Assembly: GCA_051278195.1 (NCBI GenBank)
Contig: JBNMQM010000010.1
Location: 23,638-87,637, forward strand
From: JAHRVQ01 sp051278195
Lineage (GTDB): Bacteria > Pseudomonadota > Gammaproteobacteria > Pseudomonadales > Azotimanducaceae
Reading direction: 5' to 3'
Length of the DNA: 64,000 nt
Shown here: in pieces, positions 16,871 to 25,785 of the stretch
How positions within the stretch are numbered: position 1 is the first letter of the stretch
How the letters are laid out: each line of letters opens with the position of its first letter
Position numbers and translations under genes: made by a program
The notes under the pieces: model-generated
Databases searched by the model: none
The model's input: only the letters and a program-made list of their open reading frames with translations
Told to the model about the DNA's origin: nothing

Positions 16871-18751
16871 CTAATTAGGAGACAGCTTGGTTTGATTTCG
16901 ATCCCCTACCTCGCAAGCCCTATCAGCACGGGTGAAAGCGCTGGCTAGATTGTCGTTACCCTTAAAGTTTGCAATGCCGGTCGTGACGGCGACGCGCAAT
17001 GGTGCACCATTTTGATGGTCATCATTCGCAATAGATTCACGGAACGGCTCCATTACACCATGAGCCTGCTCCTTCGTCGCATTCGGTAATAGCACCACGA
17101 ATGTTTCTTTGTTAATCCGGAATGCTTGATCATTGCTGCGCACGTGGCGTCGCAATCCGTCCGCCAGAGACTTGAGCGCGACTTCAAACTGCTCACTGTC
17201 CAGGCGCTTAAGAAGCAGTTGGTAATAGTTAATTTTGCAAACCGCTACGCAGAGGGGGAATCGCTCCATTTGCCAGCTTTTCAGCAATTTGGCCGCCCGT
17301 ACTTGATAGGCAGTTTGGTTAGGCAATCCAGTCATCGTATCGGTTAGCGCGTGATTGCTCTGAATGTCGAGCCTCATCCCAGCAGCTTCTGTCATGTTCT
17401 CCATCCGCTGAATGTTTTGGGCCAAAGAGCCAAGTGCAGCTGTCATGCTCTGTTGTTCAGCGTGTGTTTGATGTGTGGCCAGTACGCTCGACATTTGCTT
17501 CATCTGGTGACTGAAGTCGCGCTTTAACTGCTCGATATCCGTCGTACTAGTGACCGAGGATTGCATTGCGTCAAAGCTGCTGGCCATAGAGCTATGCAAT
17601 GCCTTGTCAGCCTCGGCGCTGGCCTGATTCAGAGTTTGGCAGGCGGTCACGCTAAAATTAGACTCGTTCAAGCGTGTGTTGATTCGATCCAGTGTTGCGC
17701 TAGCTTCTCGGCGGTCCCTGTTCAACGAATCCGTGGTCAATTCACACACTGACGAGACGATGTCCGGCACCTGATCCAATGGAAAGTTTGAGGCCAGCAG
17801 TCGCTCAGTGGCCACAATGTCCTCAGGGTTGCCCAACTGCTGGAGTAGGGTTGTAAATCGGTTTGACAACAATTCTCGAATATTGATCCGGTCTTGCTTG
17901 GCCAGCGGGTTACGTGCCGCAGGGTTGGTGCGAGTCCTGTCGTTCTTTTTGGACTGGGTGTCGACTTCTGTGCCTGGTCTCGATTCTAATTCAGGGTCTG
18001 ATTCAGGGTCTGATTCAGGGTCTGATTCAGGGTCTGATTCAGGGTCTGATTCAGAGTCTATTTCCGGGCCCATTTCCAGATCCAATTCAGGGTCTATCTC
18101 CGGGCCCATTTCCAGATCTAATTCAGGGTCTAATTCAGGGTCTATTTCATGGTCTATTTCAGATTCAATTCCTAGATCGGTCCCCTTCTCAGCCTCGATT
18201 TCATCATATGCCTCCGGTGCCAGCCCGTCCGTGTTCGCGTCATCGGTCGATCCGGCGAACCACCGGCGCCACACCGAGTGGCCGGAGCTCTGTTTGCCCT
18301 GACGGACCGCCGTTTTATGCAGCAGTAAAAGGCGATCGAGAAGTTCTGGCATCTCACTCACAGACCGCGGTTTGGTGCCCAGATCCTTCTCGAATGACTT
18401 CAGGGCCTGCACAGTCACCGCTTTGCTGGCGAGGCTCCTCACCTGGGTTGAAAGCTGGCGTACACTGGCCGTGATTCGCTTAAGCTTTGCTTGGCGAGTT
18501 TCAAGACTCCGTTGTAGTTGTTTATCCAAAGCGCGAACGGCGGGCTCCAGATCGACATTTTTGAGCTTGTCCTGTCGAAGCAGGCCCTGAATGGCCAGCA
18601 GCTTCTCATCGGCGGCCTCATCGACGCCTCTGGCCAGTTGGCCGGCGCTAATCAGTGCAGCGGCCAGCAACTCATACTTGCGGCGATAGCGTTCTGTTTG
18701 TCTCTCCCGTTGATCGAGCAGTTCAGCGTAGCGGGATTTCCAATTAACCAC
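16871..18751 (-). CDS. GGDEF-domain protein with degenerate active site (DgcP-like architecture)
   Basis: A 626-residue cytoplasmic protein starting at GTG. The N-terminal 140 residues are coiled coil (NWKSRYAELLDQRERQTERY), reminiscent of the pseudomonad DgcP polar protein. Residues about 175-260 are a low-complexity acidic stretch of Asp-Pro-Glu-Ser units. A second helical region follows, then a C-terminal GGDEF-fold domain from about residue 465 (HALTDTMTGLPNQTAY). At the signature position the sequence reads FRINKETFVVLLP, so the GGDEF motif is replaced by NKETF and diguanylate cyclase activity is unlikely. It may act as a c-di-GMP or partner-binding scaffold. The adjacent repeat DNA explains the acidic stretch. 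Confidence 0.85.
   Translation of the reverse strand: MVNWKSRYAELLDQRERQTERYRRKYELLAAALISAGQLARGVDEAADEKLLAIQGLLRQDKLKNVDLEPAVRALDKQLQRSLETRQAKLKRITASVRQLSTQVRSLASKAVTVQALKSFEKDLGTKPRSVSEMPELLDRLLLLHKTAVRQGKQSSGHSVWRRWFAGSTDDANTDGLAPEAYDEIEAEKGTDLGIESEIDHEIDPELDPELDLEMGPEIDPELDLEMGPEIDSESDPESDPESDPESDPESDPELESRPGTEVDTQSKKNDRTRTNPAARNPLAKQDRINIRELLSNRFTTLLQQLGNPEDIVATERLLASNFPLDQVPDIVSSVCELTTDSLNRDRREASATLDRINTRLNESNFSVTACQTLNQASAEADKALHSSMASSFDAMQSSVTSTTDIEQLKRDFSHQMKQMSSVLATHQTHAEQQSMTAALGSLAQNIQRMENMTEAAGMRLDIQSNHALTDTMTGLPNQTAYQVRAAKLLKSWQMERFPLCVAVCKINYYQLLLKRLDSEQFEVALKSLADGLRRHVRSNDQAFRINKETFVVLLPNATKEQAHGVMEPFRESIANDDHQNGAPLRVAVTTGIANFKGNDNLASAFTRADRACEVGDRNQTKLSPN
17989..18156 (-). 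repeat. Coding minisatellite, 12-base and 36-base units
   Basis: Six tandem copies of the 12-mer ATTCAGGGTCTG (plus-strand reading, 17989-18060, the last one varied) encode repeated Asp-Pro-Glu-Ser on the minus strand. They are followed by two copies of a 36-base unit containing CCGGGCCCATTTCCAGATC. The reading frame is kept because unit lengths are multiples of three. Confidence 0.95.
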
Positions 18752-18878
18752 AGTAGATGTCCGGATAGATCGATACTGTAAAGTATAGACGTTAGCTGGC
18801 GAGGCTTAGTGCTGCCTAGTGGCTCTGTCGCGTTATGCCAAAATGCACCTCAAATTGGCAGTTAGGCTGGGTCGGATA

Positions 18879-19733
18879 TCATTCAGATGGGTCGAGATAA
18901 GGACGATCACCCGCAATGGTGACGCGTTCCATAATTCGCACTTCGGGAAAGTAGTCTGATGCGGCAAAGTGTTGACTGGCGCGATTGTCCCAGAAGGCGA
19001 CAGAACCCTCTTGCCACCGAAAACGGCATTGAACTTCAGGATCCCAGGCCATTTTGTACAGTCGATCCAGTAGCGCAGCGCTTTCGTTGGCATCCATACC
19101 TTTTATATGGGAAGTGAAGGCGGTGTTCACATAAATCGATCGGTTGCCTGTCTCTGGGTGTGTGCGAACCAGCGGGTGTTCCATTGGTGGGTATTGATCA
19201 TGTAGTTCTTCCGCCTTCTTACCCAATCGCTGGGCAAACACGCGAGCGATATCGTGAACGGCCACCAATGTCTCTATTTGTTCTTTGGTTTCGGCATCGA
19301 GACGTTCGTAAGCGAGTTCCATATTGGCAAACAACGTATCGCCACCGACACTAGGTATCGTGATCGCGTGTAATATCGAACCTAGAGAGGGCTTCTCTCT
19401 CCAGGTGACATCTGAGTGCCAAAAATTTTCAAAGCCACGCGAGTCAGGACCATGTGCGATGCGCAATAGTTCCGGGTCTGACTGCTCTTTCGGAGTAGCC
19501 GGGTGAACTTCTAGTTCGCCAAATTGCGATGCAAACGTAATGTGCTCTGCGGCAGTGAATGACTGGTCGCGAAAAAACACGACCTTGTGGGTCAACAGCG
19601 CGGCACGAATATCGTTGATCAGCGCAGTATCGAATTTGCGCAAATCGACACCCAGAAGCTCTGCACCGATCGTTGGCGTTAGCGGGCGAACGTCGAAGCG
19701 TTCGAATTGAGTCGTTTCTTCTTGAATACTCAT
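18879..19733 (-). CDS. TauD/TfdA-family Fe(II)/2-oxoglutarate dioxygenase
   Basis: A 284-residue enzyme of the taurine/2,4-D dioxygenase family. The iron-binding His-X-Asp is at about residues 106-108 (FWHSDVTW), the preceding region reads VVFFRDQSFT, the distal histidine is in WDNRASQHFA near residue 255, and the 2-oxoglutarate-binding arginine is in VRIMERVTI. It uses O2 and 2-oxoglutarate to hydroxylate a substrate, often releasing sulfite or opening an ether or ester. Alkylsulfate, taurine and aryloxyacetate are family substrates; which one applies here cannot be told. A sulfotransferase gene six kilobases away makes a sulfur-linked role possible but unproven. Confidence 0.92.
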   Translation of the reverse strand: MSIQEETTQFERFDVRPLTPTIGAELLGVDLRKFDTALINDIRAALLTHKVVFFRDQSFTAAEHITFASQFGELEVHPATPKEQSDPELLRIAHGPDSRGFENFWHSDVTWREKPSLGSILHAITIPSVGGDTLFANMELAYERLDAETKEQIETLVAVHDIARVFAQRLGKKAEELHDQYPPMEHPLVRTHPETGNRSIYVNTAFTSHIKGMDANESAALLDRLYKMAWDPEVQCRFRWQEGSVAFWDNRASQHFAASDYFPEVRIMERVTIAGDRPYLDPSE

Positions 19734-19951
19734 GCAGCAGTGTCCTTGTATTGATGGTTCGCGAGTGCTGAATTCTTCTTAGCCCTACCTAAGCACAGTC
19801 TAAACCTAGTGATTAAGTGATTTCCATGGCGAATGTTTCCGGGCACTAAGTATTGTCCTGGTAGCTCATCCATTAGATCTGCGTAGGTGGATACATCACT
19901 CGCCTCGGCATTGATAACCTTTGCTGTATAGTTTCGAAAAATACTATCTTC

Positions 19952-20785
19952 ATGGAGGATGCCAACTTGGAACAAGTGACACTCGACGGCACGTCGGTAC
20001 ATCGACTGCGAAGTGAGCAGATTGGCCAGGATTACTTGCTTAACGTTGGATTACCACCAGGTTACGACCCGGCGGGCGCACCCTATCCTGTTGTCTATGT
20101 CACGGATGGTGGGGCGCAATTCACAGCGTTGCACTCGGTCACGCCGATGATGCAGATGACGGGCGAACTTACCCCATTTATCACGGTCGGTATTAGCTAC
20201 GACGTGCCACATGCTATCCACGCCATGACGCTGCGCAATAGAGATTTGACGCACTGTGAGGGTAGTCTGGATCTGGGCGCAGAAACTCCGGATTGGATGA
20301 AGCAACTTCCGCAAGTAGAGCCGGGCGGCGCCGAGCACTTCCTGAGTTTTCTTAACGATCAGGTGAAGCCGTATGTGCAAGAACAGTTTAATGCATCGTC
20401 AAACAGCACGTACGCTGGCTTCTCACTTGGCGGCTTGTTCGGTTTGTTTACGCTCTTCTCTAAACCTAAATCTTTTCAGCGATACGTTATTGGTAGCCCG
20501 TCAATTTGGTGGGGCGATAAGAACATTCTGTTGCTCGAAAGCGCCTATGCGAAAGAACATGACGATCTACCTGCTACCATTTACATGTCCAGCGGTCGTC
20601 TGGAAGAGCCAATTGAAGCGCCCGACAAGTCCGCCATGGTGAGCAATATGACCAACCTGGCGTCAACTCTGGGCAGCAGAGGGTACCAGAACCTCAATCT
20701 GTTTCACCAGATTATAGATGACGAAACACATATGTCTTGTGCCCCACTCGCGATACTTCGAGGTGTGAGGAAGGTGTTTGGTTGA
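19952..20785 (+). CDS. Alpha/beta hydrolase, esterase-D / IroE-like
   Basis: A 277-residue putative serine esterase of the enterochelin-esterase/esterase D group. The strand YPVVYVTDGGAQF precedes the oxyanion region; the nucleophile elbow is YAGFSLGGLFGLF near residue 153, and the C-terminal DDETHMSC segment carries the catalytic histidine. No signal peptide is visible. Two starts are possible: ATG at 19952, or TTG at 19967, which has GGAGG (19954-19958) eight bases upstream. The gene is divergent from the TauD-type dioxygenase. A related but larger protein is encoded at 30.7 kb. Confidence 0.85.
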   Translation: MEDANLEQVTLDGTSVHRLRSEQIGQDYLLNVGLPPGYDPAGAPYPVVYVTDGGAQFTALHSVTPMMQMTGELTPFITVGISYDVPHAIHAMTLRNRDLTHCEGSLDLGAETPDWMKQLPQVEPGGAEHFLSFLNDQVKPYVQEQFNASSNSTYAGFSLGGLFGLFTLFSKPKSFQRYVIGSPSIWWGDKNILLLESAYAKEHDDLPATIYMSSGRLEEPIEAPDKSAMVSNMTNLASTLGSRGYQNLNLFHQIIDDETHMSCAPLAILRGVRKVFG

Positions 20786-20893
20786 ATCTGTATACTATAG
20801 CGCTGAACTGGTGCCTACTTCCCATTACGAATACCAAAACCTAACCAAATAAAGATTTCAAATTTAGCTTTCTAATTGAATAAGGAGATTACC

Positions 20894-21961
20894 ATGGCAC
20901 CAATACCTCAAGGAGGAACAGTCGCAGTCACCGGCAGTGCCGGATTTATAGGCGGCTGGGTTGTACTGCAGCTTCTAGACGAGGGTTACCGGGTGCGCGC
21001 CTGTGTTCGTGATGCCAATGACGACGAGAAGGTGGGTTTTCTTAAGGCTATGCCGGGCTACACATCTGGTCGTCTGACGCTGCACTCAGCGAACCTTGAT
21101 GAAGATGGCTGCTTTGATGAGATATTCAAAGGCTGTCAGGGTGTCGCGCACTTGTCTCACGTCTCTAGTTACGATGACATGGACTACGTCAAAAGGGTCT
21201 GTGATCACGTTATTAACAGCGTCAACCAATCAGAAACCGTCAACCGTGTGGTGGTGACGTCGAGTATTGCGGCTGTCATGTCCGAATCGGATATGCAGGA
21301 ACTTGTCCGGCGTCCGGTCCTTTATGAAGATCGCTACCCTGATGAACAAAACCCTAAGCGTGTTGCGAATCGAGGACAAGGCTATTCCATGGGTAAGGTG
21401 CTCGCTGAACGTGCATTCGCTGATGCCGCTGAAATCAGCGGTCGCTGGGATACAGTTACCTGTTGCCCTGGCGACAATGTTGGCCCGATCCAATCGGCCC
21501 ATCAAAAAAACGCCGCGTGGCAGCACAATATTGAGACCATGCTTTTAGGCAAATACTCACAGAACGTCGTGGGCGCTTATCGGGCCTGGTTTACGGTTGA
21601 CGTTCGAGACGTGGCAGAGGCGCACATTCGGATGCTTGAAAGCGTGAATGTGAATAACGGCGAGCGTTTCATTGCCTGGTCAACAGAGACCCGCAATGTC
21701 GAAGACGTTTGCGCTAGTATTGATCGACTGTTACCTGAACTAGGCTTTGCTGGTGCGGAACTCGTTGACCCGCTGCCCGACAAGGTAAAGGCAAAAGAGG
21801 CTGAATTCAGAGCTATTTGGGGCGGTTGTGAATTACGCAATGATCGCATTCGAGAAGCGCTCGATATGGAATTTCGCCCTCTCGACATTTCGATTCGCGA
21901 CTGTGTGGAATCGCTTATCACGGTGGGTAAAGTAGAGCATGTTCGACGGACGGGGTCTTAA
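20894..21961 (+). CDS. NAD(P)-dependent extended SDR (dihydroflavonol-reductase-like)
   Basis: A 355-residue extended short-chain reductase. It starts with the Rossmann motif VAVTGSAGFIGGWVV, keeps the VTSSIAAVM strand, and has YSMGKVLAE as the catalytic YxxxK, in the pattern of dihydroflavonol 4-reductase and aldehyde reductase relatives. ATG 20894 is chosen because AAGGAG lies at 20882-20887; an in-frame TTG at 20876 is less likely. It should reduce a ketone or aldehyde or oxidise a hydroxyl with NAD(P)H. A strong terminator follows, separating it from the next reductase. Confidence 0.9.
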   Translation: MAPIPQGGTVAVTGSAGFIGGWVVLQLLDEGYRVRACVRDANDDEKVGFLKAMPGYTSGRLTLHSANLDEDGCFDEIFKGCQGVAHLSHVSSYDDMDYVKRVCDHVINSVNQSETVNRVVVTSSIAAVMSESDMQELVRRPVLYEDRYPDEQNPKRVANRGQGYSMGKVLAERAFADAAEISGRWDTVTCCPGDNVGPIQSAHQKNAAWQHNIETMLLGKYSQNVVGAYRAWFTVDVRDVAEAHIRMLESVNVNNGERFIAWSTETRNVEDVCASIDRLLPELGFAGAELVDPLPDKVKAKEAEFRAIWGGCELRNDRIREALDMEFRPLDISIRDCVESLITVGKVEHVRRTGS

Positions 21962-21979
21962 TCCGCCGGGGCTATTCCT

Positions 21980-22012
21980 AGGCGCACGCAAGGTGCGCCT
22001 TTGGTTAATTTT
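21980..22012 (+). terminator. Rho-independent terminator
   Basis: AGGCGCAC and GTGCGCCT form an eight-base-pair GC-rich stem around a five-base loop, followed by TTGGTTAATTTT. It lies 18 bases after the stop of the extended SDR gene. Confidence 0.85.
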
Positions 22013-22050
22013 GCGATAGATTACTCGCACTACCTTTATTTAGGCTCATT

Positions 22051-22857
22051 ATGACAAGGCAAACAATATTTATTACGGGTGCCGCAAGCGGCATTGGCCG
22101 AGCGACCGCCATCCAATTTCATCAGCGCGGTTGGTTTGTCGGTGCAACGGACGTAGATGAGAAGGGGCTCGCTTCCCTAAAAGAAGAGTGTAACAACGAT
22201 TGTTTTACGTCCTACCTCGATGTGGCGGACAAGGTCGCCTATGACAATGTGATCAAAGAGTTTGCGATCCATGCTGATGATCGCTTGGATATTCTTTTTA
22301 ACAATGCCGGCATCGCCGTTTTTGGTACTATCGCGGACATTCCGTTTCAAAAAATTATCGATACCGTAAACATTAATTTTATTGGCGTTCTTAACGGTGT
22401 CCATGCCGCGATGGATCTCCTTAAGCAAACACCCAATTCGTTATGTTTTACCACTGCGTCATCCGCTGCCTCATTCGGTACCGCTGGACTGGCGACCTAT
22501 AGTGCCACCAAGGCGGCAGTGAAAAATCTAACAGAAGCATTAAGCGTTGAGCTTAGCCGTCATGACTCCAGAGCGGCGGACGTGTCGCCCGGTATTATTG
22601 ATACGCCGCTTTGGGAAACGACGGTTTTTTCAAAGGGTCGTGAGAAGCCTGCGACGAATTTGGCAAGAGCGAACGAGGGGAGGACAGATGCGGGCAGAAC
22701 CCTTTCTGCGGATGAGGTGGCGATCTCAGTGTGGGAGGCTTATACAGGGGATGGACTGCACTACTATGTACCTCCTGAAGTGGCAGATCGTGAAAAGGAG
22801 AAGGTGGCGAATCCTGAAAAGCTTAGAGATGAGTTGATCGGAACCCGCAAAAAGTGA
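22051..22857 (+). CDS. Classical short-chain dehydrogenase/reductase
   Basis: A 268-residue classical SDR. Cofactor motif TGAASGIGRA at residues 8-17, NNAGIAV near residue 88, the serine in TTASSAASFG near 140, and YSATKAA as the YxxxK catalytic motif near residue 150. It oxidises an alcohol or reduces a carbonyl using NAD(P). Its last four bases overlap the GTG start of the alpha/beta hydrolase (GTGA), showing translational coupling and suggesting that the two enzymes act on the same compound. Confidence 0.92.
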   Translation: MTRQTIFITGAASGIGRATAIQFHQRGWFVGATDVDEKGLASLKEECNNDCFTSYLDVADKVAYDNVIKEFAIHADDRLDILFNNAGIAVFGTIADIPFQKIIDTVNINFIGVLNGVHAAMDLLKQTPNSLCFTTASSAASFGTAGLATYSATKAAVKNLTEALSVELSRHDSRAADVSPGIIDTPLWETTVFSKGREKPATNLARANEGRTDAGRTLSADEVAISVWEAYTGDGLHYYVPPEVADREKEKVANPEKLRDELIGTRKK

Positions 22858-23729
22858 CGCGCTTCACAGAAGGCTATTTCGATACTGGTGGCGTACGGCT
22901 CCACTACGCGGAAGCGGGTGAAGGTCCGCTTGTTATCTTCTTTCACGGCTTCCCCTTGTTTTGGTATTCGTTTCACCATCAGATGGTGGCGCTGCAGGGT
23001 CAATATCGTGTCGTCGCGGTAGATGGTTTAGGCGTCAATCTGTCTTCGAAGCCAGAAGATCTCAGCCTTTATAAGCTGTCGAACCTGGCCAAGCAACTCG
23101 ACGAATTCGCTAAGCAACTAGTGGGCGACGATAAGTTCTATCTGGTGGGTCACGATTGGGGTGGTGCACTTGCGTGGTCCTATGCGCAGAACTATCCAGA
23201 AAGGCTTCACAAAGTTGTTGGCATCAATGCGCCGCCTACCAATCAATTGCTGAGTCTCCTCGAACATAACCCGGACCAGCAAAAACGTTCTTCCTATATG
23301 TGGTCGATGCGCAGCGGCAAGACGAATCAATTAATGACCGAAAACGGCTCGCACCTTCTCTGGCAAAATGCCTACGCGGTTTTCCGTAAGCTTGAACATT
23401 TTACGCAAGAGGATGATGAAATATTTAGGCAAGGTTTAGCCCAACCGGGCGCCGTAAACGCTGCCATCAACTGGTATCGAGCCAATATTCCTGAGCTGGG
23501 TGCAATTGGCGACGCGGACTATTGGCCATCTCGTACCGCAAGCACCGACGTGCCCGGCTTGTTGATTTGGGGCGAAACTGACCAGACCTTTGTTTCAGCG
23601 TTTATCGATGACTTGCCGAATTACGTCAAGAATCTCGAGGTCTGCAGAATCAAAGATATTGGTCATACCCCTATGCTGGAAACCCCAGATATGGTGAATA
23701 AAGTTCTACTCAGTTTCTTTGCTAAGTAG
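22854..23729 (+). CDS. Alpha/beta hydrolase, epoxide hydrolase / haloalkane dehalogenase type
   Basis: A 291-residue alpha/beta hydrolase. Oxyanion strand FFHGFPLFWYSF near residue 30, nucleophile elbow VGHDWGGALAW with aspartate instead of serine near residue 98, and a C-terminal DIGHTPMLE with the catalytic histidine. An aspartate nucleophile in HDWGG is typical of soluble epoxide hydrolases and haloalkane or fluoroacetate dehalogenases. GTG is the start and overlaps the upstream SDR stop by four bases. Together the pair could open an epoxide or C-halogen bond and oxidise the resulting alcohol. Confidence 0.9.
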   Translation: MTRFTEGYFDTGGVRLHYAEAGEGPLVIFFHGFPLFWYSFHHQMVALQGQYRVVAVDGLGVNLSSKPEDLSLYKLSNLAKQLDEFAKQLVGDDKFYLVGHDWGGALAWSYAQNYPERLHKVVGINAPPTNQLLSLLEHNPDQQKRSSYMWSMRSGKTNQLMTENGSHLLWQNAYAVFRKLEHFTQEDDEIFRQGLAQPGAVNAAINWYRANIPELGAIGDADYWPSRTASTDVPGLLIWGETDQTFVSAFIDDLPNYVKNLEVCRIKDIGHTPMLETPDMVNKVLLSFFAK

Positions 23730-23782
23730 ATTTAATGAATAGATTTTCTGACTCAGCTTTTTTAAATAGGCTTTTCTAACAG

Positions 23783-24742
23783 CTACTGGCCAGCGGTTGG
23801 ATTCGACGGCGAAGGCAACCATGAAATCTGTTTGAGATCAGTCACACTTGGTACCGCATCTGAATTGATTTCCAACAAGCTAAACAGGTTGCCGTCGGGA
23901 TCGCGTGCATAAACTTCAGTGACACCATTTTCTTCACTCGGCTCATTTAGCATCTCAACACCCATATCCCGCAATCGCTGGCATTCAGCTTTAAGGTCAC
24001 CCACTTCCAGTGCAAACTTGTTATAGCCGATTTTGTTAAATGGCAAAGGAGCACTGGCCTCTTGGGTTTTTGGCGTGATGAATTGCCAGATTTCTAAGAT
24101 CATATTGCCTGTGTTAAACCACGCGACTCTTAAGCGCACATCCTTGATTCCGGTGACCTCATCAAAGCGAGGGCCGATGACCTTGTTCGCGTGGCGATAG
24201 GTTTCGACACCGAGTAGATTTCGATAGAACGCGACCGAGCGATCTAGGTCCGGGGTTGCTAGGGCGATATGCGCAAACCAAATTGGGCCCTCAAAAGGGG
24301 GTTCGTCGAGTTGTTCAACTTCGTACATGATGTTGTCGGCGTCTCGTGCATAGCCATAGCGTACACCCACGCTGCCTAGATCGATGGGCGGCTCGGCGAT
24401 GCTAACCGACGTCGCCTGATGATCAATCAACTTGCTAAAAAGCGCATCTTCCGCTGGGGACTGAAAGCAGAGATGAGTGACGCCCGGCCCCTCAACGGGG
24501 ACTTCAGTAATATCCGCAGCACCTTCAAATTGCATCAACTGAAGGTAGCCATTGGGCGCCTTGAGAACCGCGGACTGCGCGGGTGACTCGGGCAAGAAAC
24601 CACTGACACAATCGCGGTCGAGGCGGTCAAGAGAAGTGGTTGATTGGTAAAAATCGAGCGATTTTGCGACGTCACTTACCGCTACGCCCACGTGGTGCAT
24701 GCCCTTAATCGTTGATGGGATTAGCTTCTGTGACTCACTCAT
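23783..24742 (-). CDS. Two-domain VOC (glyoxalase/dioxygenase) family protein
   Basis: A 319-residue protein with two tandem vicinal-oxygen-chelate modules. The first starts GMHHVGVAVSDVAKSLDFY; the second starts WFAHIALATPDLDRSVAFYRN near residue 165 and ends YARDPDGNLFSLLEI, with the glutamate typical of metal binding. The two-module layout resembles extradiol dioxygenases and double glyoxalases, but no diagnostic His-His-Glu set can be assigned with confidence. It is the last gene of the apparent catabolic group and convergent with the hydrolase pair. Confidence 0.85.
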   Translation of the reverse strand: MSESQKLIPSTIKGMHHVGVAVSDVAKSLDFYQSTTSLDRLDRDCVSGFLPESPAQSAVLKAPNGYLQLMQFEGAADITEVPVEGPGVTHLCFQSPAEDALFSKLIDHQATSVSIAEPPIDLGSVGVRYGYARDADNIMYEVEQLDEPPFEGPIWFAHIALATPDLDRSVAFYRNLLGVETYRHANKVIGPRFDEVTGIKDVRLRVAWFNTGNMILEIWQFITPKTQEASAPLPFNKIGYNKFALEVGDLKAECQRLRDMGVEMLNEPSEENGVTEVYARDPDGNLFSLLEINSDAVPSVTDLKQISWLPSPSNPTAGQ

Positions 24743-24826
24743 AGGGGTGCCTAAATAGAAAACACGAGTCTCTCTTGCCTACGCTCGAGATTCAAGCGGT
24801 TCTATGAATGGCTCACTAGGCTGGTT

Positions 24827-25708
24827 TTAGCTTCGTAGTAACCACGCCCGTTGATGTTCATCAAGTAACGTTACTGTTTTCTCATCGAAAAGTTTTGTCT
24901 GCGCAGGCGTCAGCTTGTGCTTCCACTGGCTGTTCTTGCCGTTCGCAAAAAAGGCGGTGTCCTTTTTCCATAAACCAGTCCCAGCGTTTGGTGCAAATTG
25001 ATCGCCTTTTGCCTGCATGTTCTCAAATGTCGCGGCTTCCGTCATCGCATCGAGTTGCGAGTCTTCTAGGGCAATATCCAAGATCTGCGCAAGTCCAGCG
25101 ATGTGTCCTCTTAGGTTTTGCTTCATATCGAAGTAGTGAAACAGATGGATATTGGGTGCGTCCCGGTAATCCCAGTAAGTCTTTAGAAAGTGCGTGGGTG
25201 TCTCCAGTGTCTGGGCATCGAAATTTTCCGGATCGAAAGAACCGCCCACCCAGCTTTCAAATTCAGTGTCGCCCCGTTCCAACAGGGTTGCGGCAAGGCT
25301 TTCATCAGCCATATTGTCCTGGTGATTCTTGATAGAAAAGAACACGTCACGCGGATCTCGGCACACGACGATGTAAGTGCATTCCGGAAAGTATGGAATG
25401 CCGTCCAATGGCGTGTGTGTCTTGATGAATCGCCGATGGTTCTGAGTCTGAATCTGCGCTAGATATTCATCGATCGGGGCAAAGTCGGCGTCAATCCAAG
25501 GGGAGATAATCCCGGGTTTCTCGCCATGATCCGGCGTGCCAAATATCAGCATGGCAACAATCGCCTGTGTCCATGTGGTCCCGCATTTGGGCGGTGTGCA
25601 GATAAAAATGTCATCGGGCCGTGGTTCAAAATTTTCCCAGCGAGATGTGTCTGTAATCGGCCCCTTGTATACCGCGGTACGCGCTGGTGTTGATGTGCTG
25701 GATTCCAT
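24827..25708 (-). CDS. PAPS-dependent sulfotransferase
   Basis: About 293 residues of the sulfotransferase family. The 5'-phosphosulfate-binding loop reads TPPKCGTTWTQAIVAM near residue 40, and the 3'-phosphate-binding segment YIVVCRDPRDVFFSIKNH lies near residue 120. Both are close to the eukaryotic cytosolic SULT pattern, seen in many marine bacteria. It moves a sulfuryl group from PAPS to a hydroxyl or amine. The frame extends to 25780, but ATG 25706-25708 has GGGAG nine bases before it and is preferred. The acceptor is unknown; steroids, phenols and hopanoid-like lipids are all conceivable. Confidence 0.9.
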   Translation of the reverse strand: MESSTSTPARTAVYKGPITDTSRWENFEPRPDDIFICTPPKCGTTWTQAIVAMLIFGTPDHGEKPGIISPWIDADFAPIDEYLAQIQTQNHRRFIKTHTPLDGIPYFPECTYIVVCRDPRDVFFSIKNHQDNMADESLAATLLERGDTEFESWVGGSFDPENFDAQTLETPTHFLKTYWDYRDAPNIHLFHYFDMKQNLRGHIAGLAQILDIALEDSQLDAMTEAATFENMQAKGDQFAPNAGTGLWKKDTAFFANGKNSQWKHKLTPAQTKLFDEKTVTLLDEHQRAWLLRS

Positions 25709-25785
25709 TTTGGACATCTCCCGTCTTTGCATGAATTTGATGGCTAGGTATAAATTAAGCTGCTCTGCTTGCAATAGCAAATGCG

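Noticed and set aside
17914..18474. Long plus-strand frame with repeated LIQG units
   Set aside because: It is the complement of the Asp-Pro-Glu-Ser repeats; no family features or start signals.
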